Source: Paenibacillus allorhizosphaerae
GTDB taxonomy: Bacteria; Bacillota; Bacilli; Paenibacillales; NBRC-103111
Assembly: GCF_910594985.1 (NCBI RefSeq)
Contig: NZ_CAJVCE010000001.1
Coordinates: 372,001-436,000 of the forward strand
Direction of reading: 5' to 3'
DNA length: 64,000 nucleotides
Shown here: positions 1-8,473 of the stretch, piece after piece
Layout of the letters: each line of letters begins with the position of its first letter
How positions within the stretch are numbered: position 1 is the stretch's first letter
Made by a program: the position numbers and the translations under genes
The notes under the pieces: model-generated
Told to the model about the DNA's origin: nothing
Databases searched by the model: none
Seen by the model: the letters and a program-made list of their open reading frames with translations, nothing else

Positions 1-40
1 TTACCATGTAGCAAGGCACTGATTGTTCCATACCGGCTAT

Positions 41-76
41 AAAAAAGTGTGCGGACCGTGAAGGTTGCGCACACTT
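41..76 (-). terminator. Intrinsic terminator of the nucleotidyltransferase gene
   Basis: Inverted repeat AAGTGTGCG (45-53) with CGCACACTT (68-76), followed on the minus strand by six T residues (plus-strand A run 41-46). It lies about 37 bases past the stop of the minus-strand gene at 113-904. Confidence 0.75.
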
Positions 77-112
77 CTTGCTTGGATTTGCATTTCGTCG
101 GCATCGTCCGCA

Positions 113-904
113 TCAGTTTCCTGCATGGCCGCTCTCGTCCATTTGTGCAAGCAGACGCTCGGCCTGAGCCACCGCCTTACGAAACAGCTCATCTGCCGCG
201 TCGATTCGCTCTGCAATGTCTTGTACGGATTGTACGCCGTACAAATGCTCCAGCGTTACTGTCACTTCCGCCGGAAAATCCCGCGTTGCGTGTACGAGGA
301 AGCAATCGGCCTGGAACGGCGTATGGATCATCCGCAGCACATCGACCAGCGGCTTCAAGACGTATTTTTGATAATAAATCAACGACTCCAAAAAAAGACC
401 GCGATGCGTATATTTAATCGCCCGGCTTCGCTGACTGTAAACTCCCAGCGCTTCCGTCAGCTGAGAACGAAGCGATGTCCGGTGAGACACAGGATCGATG
501 TTATGATATTGGACGATCGACGTTTTATCGAATAATACGACCGGTACGACCGTTTGATCCTCGCGCTGGAACGATACGGGAAAGCTTTCGCTTTGAATCG
601 TCACGTCAATGAGAAGATGCGCCGACGTCTCTTGCAGATGATATACTTTATAGCGGTTATTGTCCGGACGCCCGGGCTGCTCATACTCGATATCCACTTG
701 TCCCATTCGGCGCATGCAATCGTCCAGTCGCTGTATAGCCTCGACTGTAAATCCTTCTTTCGTGTAACAAACCACATCGATGTCGGAATATTCGTCCAGG
801 CTGCCGGTGCCGTCCGAACCTTCAAGCCATAAAGCAAGGATGAACTCTTCCGATTCAAGCGCGGTCGCCATTTCGCGAAGAACCGTATCGCGGTTTATTT
901 TCAT
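113..904 (-). CDS. Nucleotidyltransferase-domain protein (aminoglycoside adenylyltransferase-like fold)
   Basis: This 263-residue protein carries a GS-x(9)-SDIDV motif near residues 30-45, the metal- and nucleotide-binding signature of the DNA polymerase-beta-like nucleotidyltransferase fold (GS...DxD). The remainder looks like the helical C-terminal half of small antibiotic-type nucleotidyltransferases, with a Y-x-R-G-L region around 165. The ATG has a GGGGGG ribosome site eight bases upstream. It stands alone on the minus strand with its own terminator. The substrate cannot be read from sequence; known relatives modify aminoglycosides or lincosamides, but many are uncharacterised. It sits near a P450 and a chloramphenicol-phosphotransferase-like gene, so a drug-modifying role is possible but only inferred. 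Confidence 0.75.
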   Translation of the reverse strand: MKINRDTVLREMATALESEEFILALWLEGSDGTGSLDEYSDIDVVCYTKEGFTVEAIQRLDDCMRRMGQVDIEYEQPGRPDNNRYKVYHLQETSAHLLIDVTIQSESFPVSFQREDQTVVPVVLFDKTSIVQYHNIDPVSHRTSLRSQLTEALGVYSQRSRAIKYTHRGLFLESLIYYQKYVLKPLVDVLRMIHTPFQADCFLVHATRDFPAEVTVTLEHLYGVQSVQDIAERIDAADELFRKAVAQAERLLAQMDESGHAGN

Positions 905-975
905 AGCCGATTCCCCCCAGCCTGCAGATGCATTAGATGCTTTTCATTGTACCACTCCTTCCTTCATGGTACTTT

Positions 976-1004
976 GGAAAGTTTCCGTGAGATGGAAACT
1001 TTCC
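976..1004. repeat. Perfect inverted repeat between two minus-strand genes
   Basis: GGAAAGTTTCC (976-986) and GGAAACTTTCC (994-1004) form an 11-base stem with a 7-base loop, about 70 bases upstream of the nucleotidyltransferase start and about 110 bases past the P450 stop. No T-run follows on either strand, so a hairpin or operator is as likely as a terminator. Confidence 0.4.
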
Positions 1005-1113
1005 TCCGCCACAAATTTCGTACAATGAAAAAAAATGCATATCATACGCTTGCTTAGCGTTAGGCTGTGACTATTCCGCGCAACCTCGCAGTGCCGCTGG
1101 TTCCCGGTTACGA

Positions 1114-2322
1114 TTAGAGCGGTTGGAATACAACCGGATAATGCTTAACGCCATAAACAAACGGACTTTGAATGGGTGTAAGGTCCGCGTCCGCTGCCAA
1201 ACGAATGTCCCCCATCCGCTCGATGATCGTGCGCAGAGCGATCTGACCTTCCAACCTGGCCAGCGGCGCGCCGAGACAAAAATGAATGCCGAAGCCGAAG
1301 GAAAGGTGAGCGTTCGGTTTGCGGTCGATGATAAACGTCTCGGGATCGGCGAATTTCGTTTCGTCGCGATTGGCGGATGCCACCCAGGAAACGACTTGAT
1401 CGCCTTTTTTAATTGATTTCCCGCCAATCTCGATATCTGCGGCGGCGACCCTGCCAATGGCCTGAATGGGTGGATAAAAGCGCAGCACTTCCTCAATGAA
1501 GGACGCCACCAGCTCGGGATTGTGCCTCAATTGCTGCTGCACATCCGTTTTTTCCGTCAGGATGCGAACGGCGTTCGTGATGAGATTGGTTGTCGTTTCG
1601 TTTCCGGCTGCCAGCAGCAGGATGGAGAAGCCGAGGATTTCTTTATCGGTCAGCTTCTGCCCTTCGATTTCCGCCGATAACAACAGTGAAATAAGATCTT
1701 CTTGCGGCTCAAGTCGGCGCTGCTCGACAATTTGGGCGAAGTAGGCATTCAACTGTTCCGTGGCTTGGCCTTTTTCCGCCATCACTTGATAAAACGCTTC
1801 ATCCGTATTTTCCTCCGGTCCTTTCACCAAAATATCGGACCATTCCTTGAACAGGTCGCGGTCCTTCGACGGGACGCCAAGCAGCTCGGCAATAACGATG
1901 ACCGGCAGCGGTACGGCCAAATCATGCACCATATCCATCGCGCCTTTATCCAGTACGGCGTTCAGCAAATCGTTCGTAATGGAACGAATGTGCGGCTCCA
2001 GTTCGGAGATGATTTTCGGCGTAAACGCTTTGTTGACTAGCGCCCTCATCTGACTGTGCCGCGGGGGGTCCATCGTTAAGATGGTTTCCCTTTCTTTATC
2101 GGACAGCATGCGGACGGAAGAAAATGCGGCGGGGTCCTTCAAAATCCGGTGAACGTCCTCATACCGGAACACATCCCATGTACTGCGGCTTTCGTCGAAT
2201 CGAACCGGCGTCAATCGGCGCAGCAAGTTGTATACGGGAAACGGAAGAAGTCTTTTTTCCTTCGTATTCAATTCGGCGACTGGAATAATGTTGGCGTATC
2301 GCTCCGACTTTTTGGTTTCCAC
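1114..2322 (-). CDS. Cytochrome P450 monooxygenase
   Basis: A class I bacterial P450 of about 402 residues, the usual size for soluble forms. Signatures seen: I-helix oxygen-activation motif LLAAGNETT near residue 240, the K-helix E-x-x-R (EEVLRF), and the haem-binding loop FGFGIHFCLGAPLAR with the Cys thiolate ligand about 53 residues from the end. The start chosen is a GTG with GAGAGGAG seven bases upstream; an ATG nine codons earlier has no ribosome site. No ferredoxin or ferredoxin reductase is adjacent, so electrons must come from elsewhere. It resembles the CYP107/CYP109 group of Bacillales. The substrate is unknown. Confidence 0.95.
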   Translation of the reverse strand: METKKSERYANIIPVAELNTKEKRLLPFPVYNLLRRLTPVRFDESRSTWDVFRYEDVHRILKDPAAFSSVRMLSDKERETILTMDPPRHSQMRALVNKAFTPKIISELEPHIRSITNDLLNAVLDKGAMDMVHDLAVPLPVIVIAELLGVPSKDRDLFKEWSDILVKGPEENTDEAFYQVMAEKGQATEQLNAYFAQIVEQRRLEPQEDLISLLLSAEIEGQKLTDKEILGFSILLLAAGNETTTNLITNAVRILTEKTDVQQQLRHNPELVASFIEEVLRFYPPIQAIGRVAAADIEIGGKSIKKGDQVVSWVASANRDETKFADPETFIIDRKPNAHLSFGFGIHFCLGAPLARLEGQIALRTIIERMGDIRLAADADLTPIQSPFVYGVKHYPVVFQPL

Positions 2323-2457
2323 AGCAATTCTCCTCTCGGTAAATACCATTTGTTTCTAATACTTTTCCCACAAACTTGAAATATCATCCTTGCTGCCCAG
2401 GGCGTGAAAATTATCCCGCTTCCTTGATTTGTGTACACGAATTTGACGGTGATCACT

Positions 2458-2518
2458 CAAAACAAAGGAGCATCCTGACGCTAAGATTCATCTTAGCTCG
2501 GGACGCCCCTTTGTTTTG
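2458..2518 (-). terminator. Long hairpin with nested palindrome, possible terminator
   Basis: Arms at 2458-2475 and 2501-2518 pair over 18 bases, and a second palindrome GCTAAGAT/ATCTTAGC (2480-2497) fills the loop. The two positions where the arms differ give G-U pairs only in the minus-strand RNA (A-C mismatches on the plus strand), which suggests the minus transcript is the functional one. It lies between the kinase gene (2856-3482) and the P450 start, and the sequence after the 3' arm is T-rich. Confidence 0.5.
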
Positions 2519-2670
2519 TTCACCTTCGCAACATTCGCGTGTGCATATGATGGGGAGAGATTCGCTCCGCTCTCGTTCAGCGGGAAAGCAGCCGCCTTGC
2601 GTTGCGTATGCGCTCATGCTGCTGCATAAATAGATGGTGCCGCAGAGTGAAAAAGGCGCAAAAAATACGA

Positions 2671-2711
2671 ACAGGAGAAAGGTCGGAAGTATATTCCATC
2701 CTTTCTCCTGT
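2671..2711 (-). terminator. Intrinsic terminator downstream of the CPT-like gene
   Basis: ACAGGAGAAAGG (2671-2682) pairs perfectly with CCTTTCTCCTGT (2700-2711). On the minus strand the stem is followed by CGTATTTTTT. It is 145 bases past the stop of the gene at 2856-3482. The rest of 2323-2855 holds no gene I can support. Confidence 0.7.
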
Positions 2712-2855
2712 TTTGACCGAGAACGGAAACAGCCTGCTCTCCAGATACTTGAGCGTTCATTCCCGGTACATTCTTCATCATAGGTGACGTTCGCCCGATG
2801 CATGTCTTGAGAACGGGGACAACTAAACAGCAACCTTCGTCGCTTGCCCGTTCCT

Positions 2856-3482
2856 CTAACCGGTAGCCAACGCCTCAAGTCGCCGGAAAGCGGTTGATGG
2901 CGCATCATCGTTGAGCCGGTTTCGGATGACGGCGGCACATTCCTCTGAGCTCATCGCCGAGGTATCGACCTCAATGTCGTATATCCCTGGCTCATGTACG
3001 GCTTGCTGCCACAAACGAACCGGCTTAGGCACCGAACCATCGTCTGGAGTGCTTGCCCCCCACGTAGCCCGCCGTCTTTCCATGACTACCTCGAGCGGGC
3101 AGCGTACGCCGACGAACAATACCGGTAGTCCTTTCAATTGCAGAGCGCAGTTTGGGAGAATTCCTCGCGGTATCGAATAGACATCGTGATGACCGACATC
3201 CACTACGACGTTGAGCCCCAAGCGGCTGTGCGCGGCAATCGACTCATACATGGCGCGGTACAAGGTTGCAATGAGAGGCTCAAGATCGGGACGCTCTCCC
3301 CCGGGCCGCAGCCCGATCCCGGGTTGATAACGTTCAGGGGTCATCTGCATGAACCGATCGACACCCATATTCATCCATACTCCTTCGAACGTATTCTGGA
3401 TCACGGCGGCAATGCTGGACTTACCGGATCGCGGAGTACCGTTCAGTATTACGATTTGGCCAGGCGTATCTGTTTGTAGCAT
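2856..3482 (-). CDS. Chloramphenicol phosphotransferase-like P-loop kinase
   Basis: The 208-residue protein begins IVILNGTPRSGKSSIA, a Walker A loop (GTPRSGKSS, about residues 15-23), followed by a W-M-N-x-G-V-D segment whose Asp corresponds to the catalytic Asp of the Streptomyces chloramphenicol 3-O-phosphotransferase family (PF07931). A second conserved block, VVVDVGHHD with an RCPLEVVMERR lid, also matches the family. The ATG is preceded by AGGGAGGAAGCGC. Family members phosphorylate chloramphenicol or related small hydroxylated molecules with ATP; many Bacillales homologues have no proven substrate. It is monocistronic with a strong downstream terminator. Resistance is inferred from family only. 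Confidence 0.85.
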   Translation of the reverse strand: MLQTDTPGQIVILNGTPRSGKSSIAAVIQNTFEGVWMNMGVDRFMQMTPERYQPGIGLRPGGERPDLEPLIATLYRAMYESIAAHSRLGLNVVVDVGHHDVYSIPRGILPNCALQLKGLPVLFVGVRCPLEVVMERRRATWGASTPDDGSVPKPVRLWQQAVHEPGIYDIEVDTSAMSSEECAAVIRNRLNDDAPSTAFRRLEALATG

Positions 3483-3581
3483 GCGCTTCCTCCCTATTCT
3501 TTTGCATTTTCACATCCGCATCGATGTCCTCTTCCAATCCGTACTTGAATTATACCTGCAAACCTCCAATAAATTACAGAC

Positions 3582-3706
3582 TGAACATTTCTTCCGATAT
3601 ATGGTATACTTGTTTTAAGAGAAGAACGGATAGACTTGGCCAAGATTGCAACCACAGTTCGAAAGAGAGGGAGCGGCCGCTAAAGCGGCTGCCCCCTCTC
3701 TTTATT
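3582..3706 (+). ncRNA. Candidate small RNA with its own promoter and terminator
   Basis: A sigma-A-like promoter TGAACA (3582-3587), 17-base spacer, TATACT (3605-3610) points to a start near 3617. About 45 bases on, AAAGAGAGGG-AGCGGCCGC pairs with GCGGCTG-CC-CCCTCTCTTT (3662-3703), a strong GC-rich hairpin, ending in TTATT. No reading frame with a ribosome site fits between them. The hairpin could also act on the minus strand for the hydrolase gene that ends at 4105. The rest of 3483-4104 has no supported gene; the minus strand 3825-4028 is open but lacks a start codon. Confidence 0.35.
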
Positions 3707-4104
3707 CACGTTCTGCAACATACGCAGTACCTACATCAAGCCTTTTTACAGACATTCGATTCGACTTGGCGCGACCTGCCGGGTGGTATCGCCATTGAGC
3801 TCATCCGAGTCCTTCTCGCTTACCCTACCGTAAAGGCGACATGTTCTGGATGAATGTCCCGGCACCGGAATCGTTGATCCCGTTTGATTCCAGTATGGTA
3901 GTGGCGAACAACATTTGATTGCCTTGAATGTTATTGTATTTTTCCGTGGGCGATGAATTGAGGATCGCATTGGCCGATCCGTACCGGATCTCGCATTCAG
4001 AAGCCGAATCCGGTAGGCTTGTAAGTGCTTACAATACTGACAACCGGAAATATCGGAAGCGATCCAATCGAACAGGCCATATCGCTTTTAGGAAGATTTC
4101 CTTT

Positions 4105-5175
4105 TCATAGTCCGAAATGGTGCCGGATAAAGGGCCAGACGCGTTCCTTGTAATAACGGTGTCCGCCGTTTCCTTCAAACAGCTCGCAGTGTTCGGAAAG
4201 ATGAGGTTCCATTGCTTCGTAAATGATCTTCGCATGTGCGAAAGCTTCCCGCGTATACTCGATTGGAAAGTCGTGATCATGAATTCCATGGACGAATAGC
4301 GCTGGTCGCGGCGCGATCAAGCCCACAATATCGTACATTTCCCCCAATTGCATCATGCCCGGGATCACGTTGCACAAACAATGGGGTACGTTCATAACGG
4401 AGCCGACAAACGTACAAAAGCACGAACCCGGCACGCAAACCGAGATGCGTTCATCCAGTGCCGCAGTAAAAAACGATACGGTTCCGCCCCCCGAATTGCC
4501 GGTAATCGCAATCCGGTTCGTATCGATGTCGGTGCGCATGGAGGCATAGTCGATCAGCCGCCCCATGTCGTGCACCCGTTCCCCGATCAGCGTTCTCCCA
4601 AACAGGAATGCGCGCTTTTGCAGTTCATCGCAAGAGCTGGTCTTGCCTTTGACAAACTCTTCCTCTCGCGACATTTCCCAAAATCCCCGTACATCCATCG
4701 CGATCACGGCATACCCTTCCGCCACGGCCTGCAGGGCGATGTCCCGCTCCCCGGCCAGCGCGCTCTCCTGCTCCTTATCGCTGGAGAAGTTGCCGACATA
4801 CACTTCTTTGCCGCGTCTGCCATGCCCGTGTGGGGTCAACACCAGCGGGAACGGCCCATTGCCTTGCTCCGGGATCAGCAGATAGAACGGGATTTCCACT
4901 CCGGGCTCTGAAGCGATATACATTTTTTCTCGGCGGTAACCGGCAAATCGGGTCACCTCTTCCGTTCTTGGAGACAGCGGAAGACCGCGGTGATGCGCTC
5001 TTATGTGCGCGAGTCCCGTTACTTCCGTCAGACGATCGCGGAACGTTCGCTGCCATTGCTTCCAGTCTCCATGATCCGGCACCCGCGTATAATCAAACTC
5101 CCGCGGTACAGTCTCCCGCAAGTTTTGCATATACCGGCTTGTTGCGAATAAAATCGACTCCGTCAACGATCTCAT
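4105..5175 (-). CDS. Alpha/beta hydrolase, acetyl-xylan-esterase/dienelactone-hydrolase type
   Basis: About 356 residues. The core has the oxyanion region LVLTPHGHGRRGKE, the nucleophile elbow GNSGGG (ITGNSGGGTVSF), an acid in HGIHDHDFP and a catalytic His in GNGGHRYYKE close to the C terminus, i.e. a full Ser-Asp-His triad. The family cleaves ester bonds on carbohydrates, and proteins of this layout are common in Paenibacillus sugar loci. The frame stays open upstream to a TTG at 5310, but that N terminus looks like the tail of a sugar-binding protein (see 5236-5391), so I place the start at the ATG at 5175, whose GGAGG directly abuts it; a TTG at 5166 with nine-base spacing is an alternative. 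No signal peptide, so cytoplasmic. Confidence 0.8.
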   Translation of the reverse strand: MRSLTESILFATSRYMQNLRETVPREFDYTRVPDHGDWKQWQRTFRDRLTEVTGLAHIRAHHRGLPLSPRTEEVTRFAGYRREKMYIASEPGVEIPFYLLIPEQGNGPFPLVLTPHGHGRRGKEVYVGNFSSDKEQESALAGERDIALQAVAEGYAVIAMDVRGFWEMSREEEFVKGKTSSCDELQKRAFLFGRTLIGERVHDMGRLIDYASMRTDIDTNRIAITGNSGGGTVSFFTAALDERISVCVPGSCFCTFVGSVMNVPHCLCNVIPGMMQLGEMYDIVGLIAPRPALFVHGIHDHDFPIEYTREAFAHAKIIYEAMEPHLSEHCELFEGNGGHRYYKERVWPFIRHHFGL

Positions 5176-5235
5176 CCTCCGATCCGTATTCTGACTCCCA
5201 GGCCGCATGTTCCGAGCCGAAGCACGTGAAATTAT

Positions 5236-5391
5236 TTCATTTTGGCAATGTTTTTTATTAATCGTTTCTTCCAAATCACGCAGCGTGGTGTTGATATCTT
5301 TGCCTTGCAAAAAAAAGGCATATCTTTCCCCGTTTGCTACTTGATGTCCTGAATATTTAATATCGTTAATCTTCTCTGAAAAGGTTACGCT
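5236..5391 (-). pseudogene. Ghost of a solute-binding protein C terminus upstream of the hydrolase
   Basis: Reading the minus strand in the hydrolase frame gives a segment ending GKDINTTLRDLEETINKK, which matches the extreme C termini of the intact binding proteins in this window (GKDINTALREANEAANK at 22970, KDVNTILREVEEEINRK at 5458, KDINTALREAQEAADKR at 11138). The frame is open only back to a TGA at 5392-5394, so roughly the last 50 residues of a 430-residue lipoprotein remain. The rest is lost. This explains why the hydrolase frame appears to have an N-terminal extension. Whether the extension is translated cannot be judged. Confidence 0.75.
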
Positions 5392-5457
5392 TCATCTTCG
5401 TCCTTCGCTTCGCTGATACCCCGTTTTTCGTAAAGACAATGATCTTATGTCCCGCCG

Positions 5458-6747
5458 TTATTTTTGCGTTTCCGCTATTTTCCGGTTAATTTCTTCTTCC
5501 ACCTCGCGGAGAATCGTGTTCACGTCTTTCGCCCGCGTATAAAAATCTTTGCCGAGCGCCGTTTTATAGAATACGTCTTTGGCGATGCCGTCGTACTTCG
5601 TCACGACCGCCGGCTTGCCGATTTTATCCTTCAGGAAGGCGCCCATATTTTTCCCGGCAACTCCGGGCAGATCGGCGGCAAATCCTTGAACCGCAGCCGG
5701 GCTGTTCATAATCGGAACTTTGCCTTGTCTCGCCTTGGCGACTTGCACTTCATCCGACAGCAAATAAGAAATCAGCTGGAACGCTTCCTCTTTGTGCTTG
5801 CTGCCGGGAGGAAGCGCATAAAACGGCGCAATCATTTGCGTACCTCCGGCCGGGCTGCCGGCAAACTGCGGCAGTGCGGTCACATCCCAATTCAGACCGG
5901 CATTCGCCGCTTCGATCACGGATGACACGATGTTCGGTCCGGTCCACATCGCTACCGTCTGTTCCTTGTAAAAAGTCAAATTTTTGTAATCGTTGTTTGG
6001 GATGAAGTAAAATCCGCCCATGACCTCCAACCACCGTTTCCATTCCGGCGTATTGACGGCCGCTTTATTCGTCTTCGGATCGACGAAAGGCAGGCCCAGC
6101 TGGTTTTTCCACACCAAATTTTGATGCTGAAAAATAAATCCCTGATACTCCGTACCGTTGTCAATGCGGGATACCTTGCGCGCGAGATCATACATTTGCT
6201 CCCAGGTCATCCCGTCCAGAGGGTAAGAGACGCCGAATTTGTCGAAGATCGTTTTGTTGTAAAATAATACGTTGCTGTTGAGTTCAAACGGCAAAAACAG
6301 CATTTCCCCGCTGTCGGAATAAGATCGCACGCTTTCCATCACGCCGGGAATGAACCGGCTCTCATCGAACCGGTATTTTTTCATCAGCGGAGCCAAGTCG
6401 GAAATCAGCCCGGCGTTTTTCATATCCCAAAACGAGCCGAGGCTAAACGAGAGGAAATCCGGGATTTCTCCGGCCGCAATCAGTTGATCCACAGTGCTAT
6501 CTTTCGCAAGCGTTACTTTCAAGGTTACGTTCGGATATTTTTTGGCGATCAGCTGCTGCTCAAGCTCCAGCCACTTTGTATTATCGTTCGTGTAGTAGTG
6601 CAGCGTGATCGGATCGGACAAGGATGCGCCAGATGCGGATTCCGCATCGCCGCCCTGCTTGACGACGCCGTTTTGCGTGCATGCGGCAAGAAACGTACTT
6701 AACGCCAATATACAACCTGTCTGACACAATCTCGTCATTCCAGTCAT
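5458..6747 (-). CDS. Extracellular sugar-binding lipoprotein (ABC family 1), orphan
   Basis: About 429 residues. A lipoprotein signal peptide ends in the lipobox LAAC, Cys at about residue 23, so the mature protein is tethered outside the membrane. Family features: the FDKFGVSYPLDGMTWEQMYD block (here residues near 155-175), a Y-x-G-F-x-F segment and the C-terminal KDVNTILREVEEEINRK helix. The ATG at 6747 has AGGGGA upstream; the longer frame to 6864 runs back into the preceding gene. It starts 19 bases after the FAD oxidoreductase stop, so both are probably co-transcribed. No permease or ATPase gene is adjacent, so it must borrow a transporter. The ligand is unknown. Confidence 0.9.
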   Translation of the reverse strand: MTGMTRLCQTGCILALSTFLAACTQNGVVKQGGDAESASGASLSDPITLHYYTNDNTKWLELEQQLIAKKYPNVTLKVTLAKDSTVDQLIAAGEIPDFLSFSLGSFWDMKNAGLISDLAPLMKKYRFDESRFIPGVMESVRSYSDSGEMLFLPFELNSNVLFYNKTIFDKFGVSYPLDGMTWEQMYDLARKVSRIDNGTEYQGFIFQHQNLVWKNQLGLPFVDPKTNKAAVNTPEWKRWLEVMGGFYFIPNNDYKNLTFYKEQTVAMWTGPNIVSSVIEAANAGLNWDVTALPQFAGSPAGGTQMIAPFYALPPGSKHKEEAFQLISYLLSDEVQVAKARQGKVPIMNSPAAVQGFAADLPGVAGKNMGAFLKDKIGKPAVVTKYDGIAKDVFYKTALGKDFYTRAKDVNTILREVEEEINRKIAETQK

Positions 6748-6766
6748 ATGACTATCCCCTATTTTA

Positions 6767-8326
6767 TCAATTGTTCCACGCAATAACCTGTTTGTCTTCC
6801 AGCAGCCTCTTTCGCAGCTTCGCATAGTCCACTTCCTGCACGGCGCACCCCGCTTCCAAAGCAAGTGCGGCTGCGGTTGCCGCCGATTGGCCGAGGATCA
6901 TGAATACCGGCTCCATCCGGATCGAGCCGAAAGCAATATGGGAGGCGGACAAGCATACGGGCACGAGCAGGTTGGTGCATTGCTTTCCTTTCGGTACGAT
7001 GGCGCGATACGAAATCGGATAAGGCGCGCTCGGCGCCACCTCCACATTCCCTTCGTTTATGCATCTTCCGTCGATAACGAGCCTGCGGCAGTTATGCGAA
7101 TCCATCGTATAAGCCGCGAGTCCGACCGGATCTTCGACAACCGCGTATCCTCGGCAATGGTGCTCGGTCATGACGACTTCCGATACCATGCGCCGTGCTT
7201 CACGCACATACAGCTGCGGCGTCCAGTGGCTGCTATCCGGATACTCGTCTGCAGGCAGCCCCCATTGGCTGACTTCCCGACGTATCGGCTCGGGTACCCG
7301 TTCGTCATTGCACAGGAAGTACAGCATCCCCATATTGTGCCGGAGATGCTCCTGGAATAGACGCTCCCGCGTCCGCGCGTCGCCTTCCGGCCACTTGTCG
7401 CCGCCCCCGATATGATCGGTGGAAACCGCACCGAAATTATTCAGGTCGGTTTTGCCGTTCGGCATCATTTTGAGCAGGCGCAACGCGTCCCACACGCCGG
7501 CTTCAATATACCTCGCAAGCAAAGTATACGTTTGCGGATCGTAGCCGGGCGGCTGCGGAAACGGGATCCGGTTCTCAAGCACGTTCGTGAGGCATATGCG
7601 GAAGTTGTACGCCTGCACGCTCGAATCGCCATCCCCTTGCCGCAGTACGGGCGCATCCGTCACGCCCGGCAGCAATCCGCTGTCCGGTTTGCCCGGAATG
7701 ACGTATGGATCGACCCATGCTTTAAAATTATGGTTCGGATGTCCGTAATGAACGCCGTTGAGCGTCTCCCGATACACAGAATTCGCTTCTCGTCCGACAT
7801 GATAAGCCACACCGGCGCGTGCCAGCAAATCGCCTTCGTACGTGGCATCGATAAACACCGGCGCGCTGAACCGGTTGCCGCTTGTCATGACCAGAAGCGA
7901 TATGTTCCCATCCTTCATTTCCACCCGGTCTAGATGTTGATCGTAATAAACGGGTACCCCCGCCGATTGCAGCCACTCCTCATAAATCCGCTTGGCCACA
8001 CTCGGTTCGAAGGTCCACTTCGTCCCATCCGGCTCCGCACTCCCGTAATGCTTGCCGACCGCACTGTAAAATTCGCGGGAAATCCCTCCAATCGCTGCTT
8101 TATTGCCGATATCCGTCGCACCCAGTCCGCCTGTCGTGAGTCCGCCCAAATGACGGCCGAACTCGGCTATGACCACCTTGAGCCCCATCCGGCTCGCTTG
8201 AACGGCTGCCGCAATCCCGGCCGAAGTTCCCCCGTAGATGCATAAATCCGCTTGAATCAGCTGCGGGCTGGATTCGGGGTCCGAACCGGCGTCATACTTA
8301 ATCTTACCGAAGTCGATGCTGTGCAT
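6767..8326 (-). CDS. FAD-dependent oxidoreductase (PF12831 family)
   Basis: A 519-residue protein with an N-terminal dinucleotide-binding beta-alpha-beta unit DLCIYGGTSAGIAAAVQA (residues about 27-45) ending in E-F-G-R, then the family motif GRHLGGLTTGGLGATD, and a C-terminal GQSAATAAALALEAG segment. These are hallmarks of the FAD_oxidored family often found with sugar-binding proteins in Paenibacillus and Bacteroidetes. The reaction is not established for the family; oxidation of a sugar or sugar acid is likely. No signal peptide. ATG with AAGGAG upstream. It heads a two-gene unit with the binding protein at 5458-6747 and is divergent from the LacI regulator at 8474. Confidence 0.9.
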   Translation of the reverse strand: MHSIDFGKIKYDAGSDPESSPQLIQADLCIYGGTSAGIAAAVQASRMGLKVVIAEFGRHLGGLTTGGLGATDIGNKAAIGGISREFYSAVGKHYGSAEPDGTKWTFEPSVAKRIYEEWLQSAGVPVYYDQHLDRVEMKDGNISLLVMTSGNRFSAPVFIDATYEGDLLARAGVAYHVGREANSVYRETLNGVHYGHPNHNFKAWVDPYVIPGKPDSGLLPGVTDAPVLRQGDGDSSVQAYNFRICLTNVLENRIPFPQPPGYDPQTYTLLARYIEAGVWDALRLLKMMPNGKTDLNNFGAVSTDHIGGGDKWPEGDARTRERLFQEHLRHNMGMLYFLCNDERVPEPIRREVSQWGLPADEYPDSSHWTPQLYVREARRMVSEVVMTEHHCRGYAVVEDPVGLAAYTMDSHNCRRLVIDGRCINEGNVEVAPSAPYPISYRAIVPKGKQCTNLLVPVCLSASHIAFGSIRMEPVFMILGQSAATAAALALEAGCAVQEVDYAKLRKRLLEDKQVIAWNN

Positions 8327-8362
8327 GGCTTTTCTCCTTGTACTTTGTTTTAAAGTATTTTT

Positions 8363-8463
8363 TGTATCCGCTTTAATTTGATTTTATTCAAATTCAACTT
8401 TCATAACTAGTTGAAGAAAACTTTCATTTTAATTACAATCAAATTCAATGACAACAAGTTGAA
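8363..8463. promoter_or_regulatory. Divergent control region with cre-like site and TTCAA/TTGAA repeats
   Basis: Between the FAD oxidoreductase and the LacI regulator. A cre-like sequence reads TTAAAGCGGATACA on the minus strand (8363-8376), one mismatch from the CcpA consensus. Two inverted pairs TTCAA...TTGAA occur at 8393-8415 and 8444-8463, the second overlapping the regulator's ribosome site, consistent with autoregulation. Operator identity is inferred. Confidence 0.4.
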
Positions 8464-8473
8464 GGAGACCCTC

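Noticed and set aside
2453-2938. 161-codon frame on the minus strand overlapping the CPT-like gene.
   Set aside because: It crosses two strong hairpins, has no ribosome site, and overlaps a clear gene in another frame.
3825-4028. Open stretch of about 67 codons on the minus strand that reads protein-like (NNIQGNQMLFATTILESNG).
   Set aside because: No start codon with a ribosome site and no family I recognise; could be a relic, but the support is too thin.
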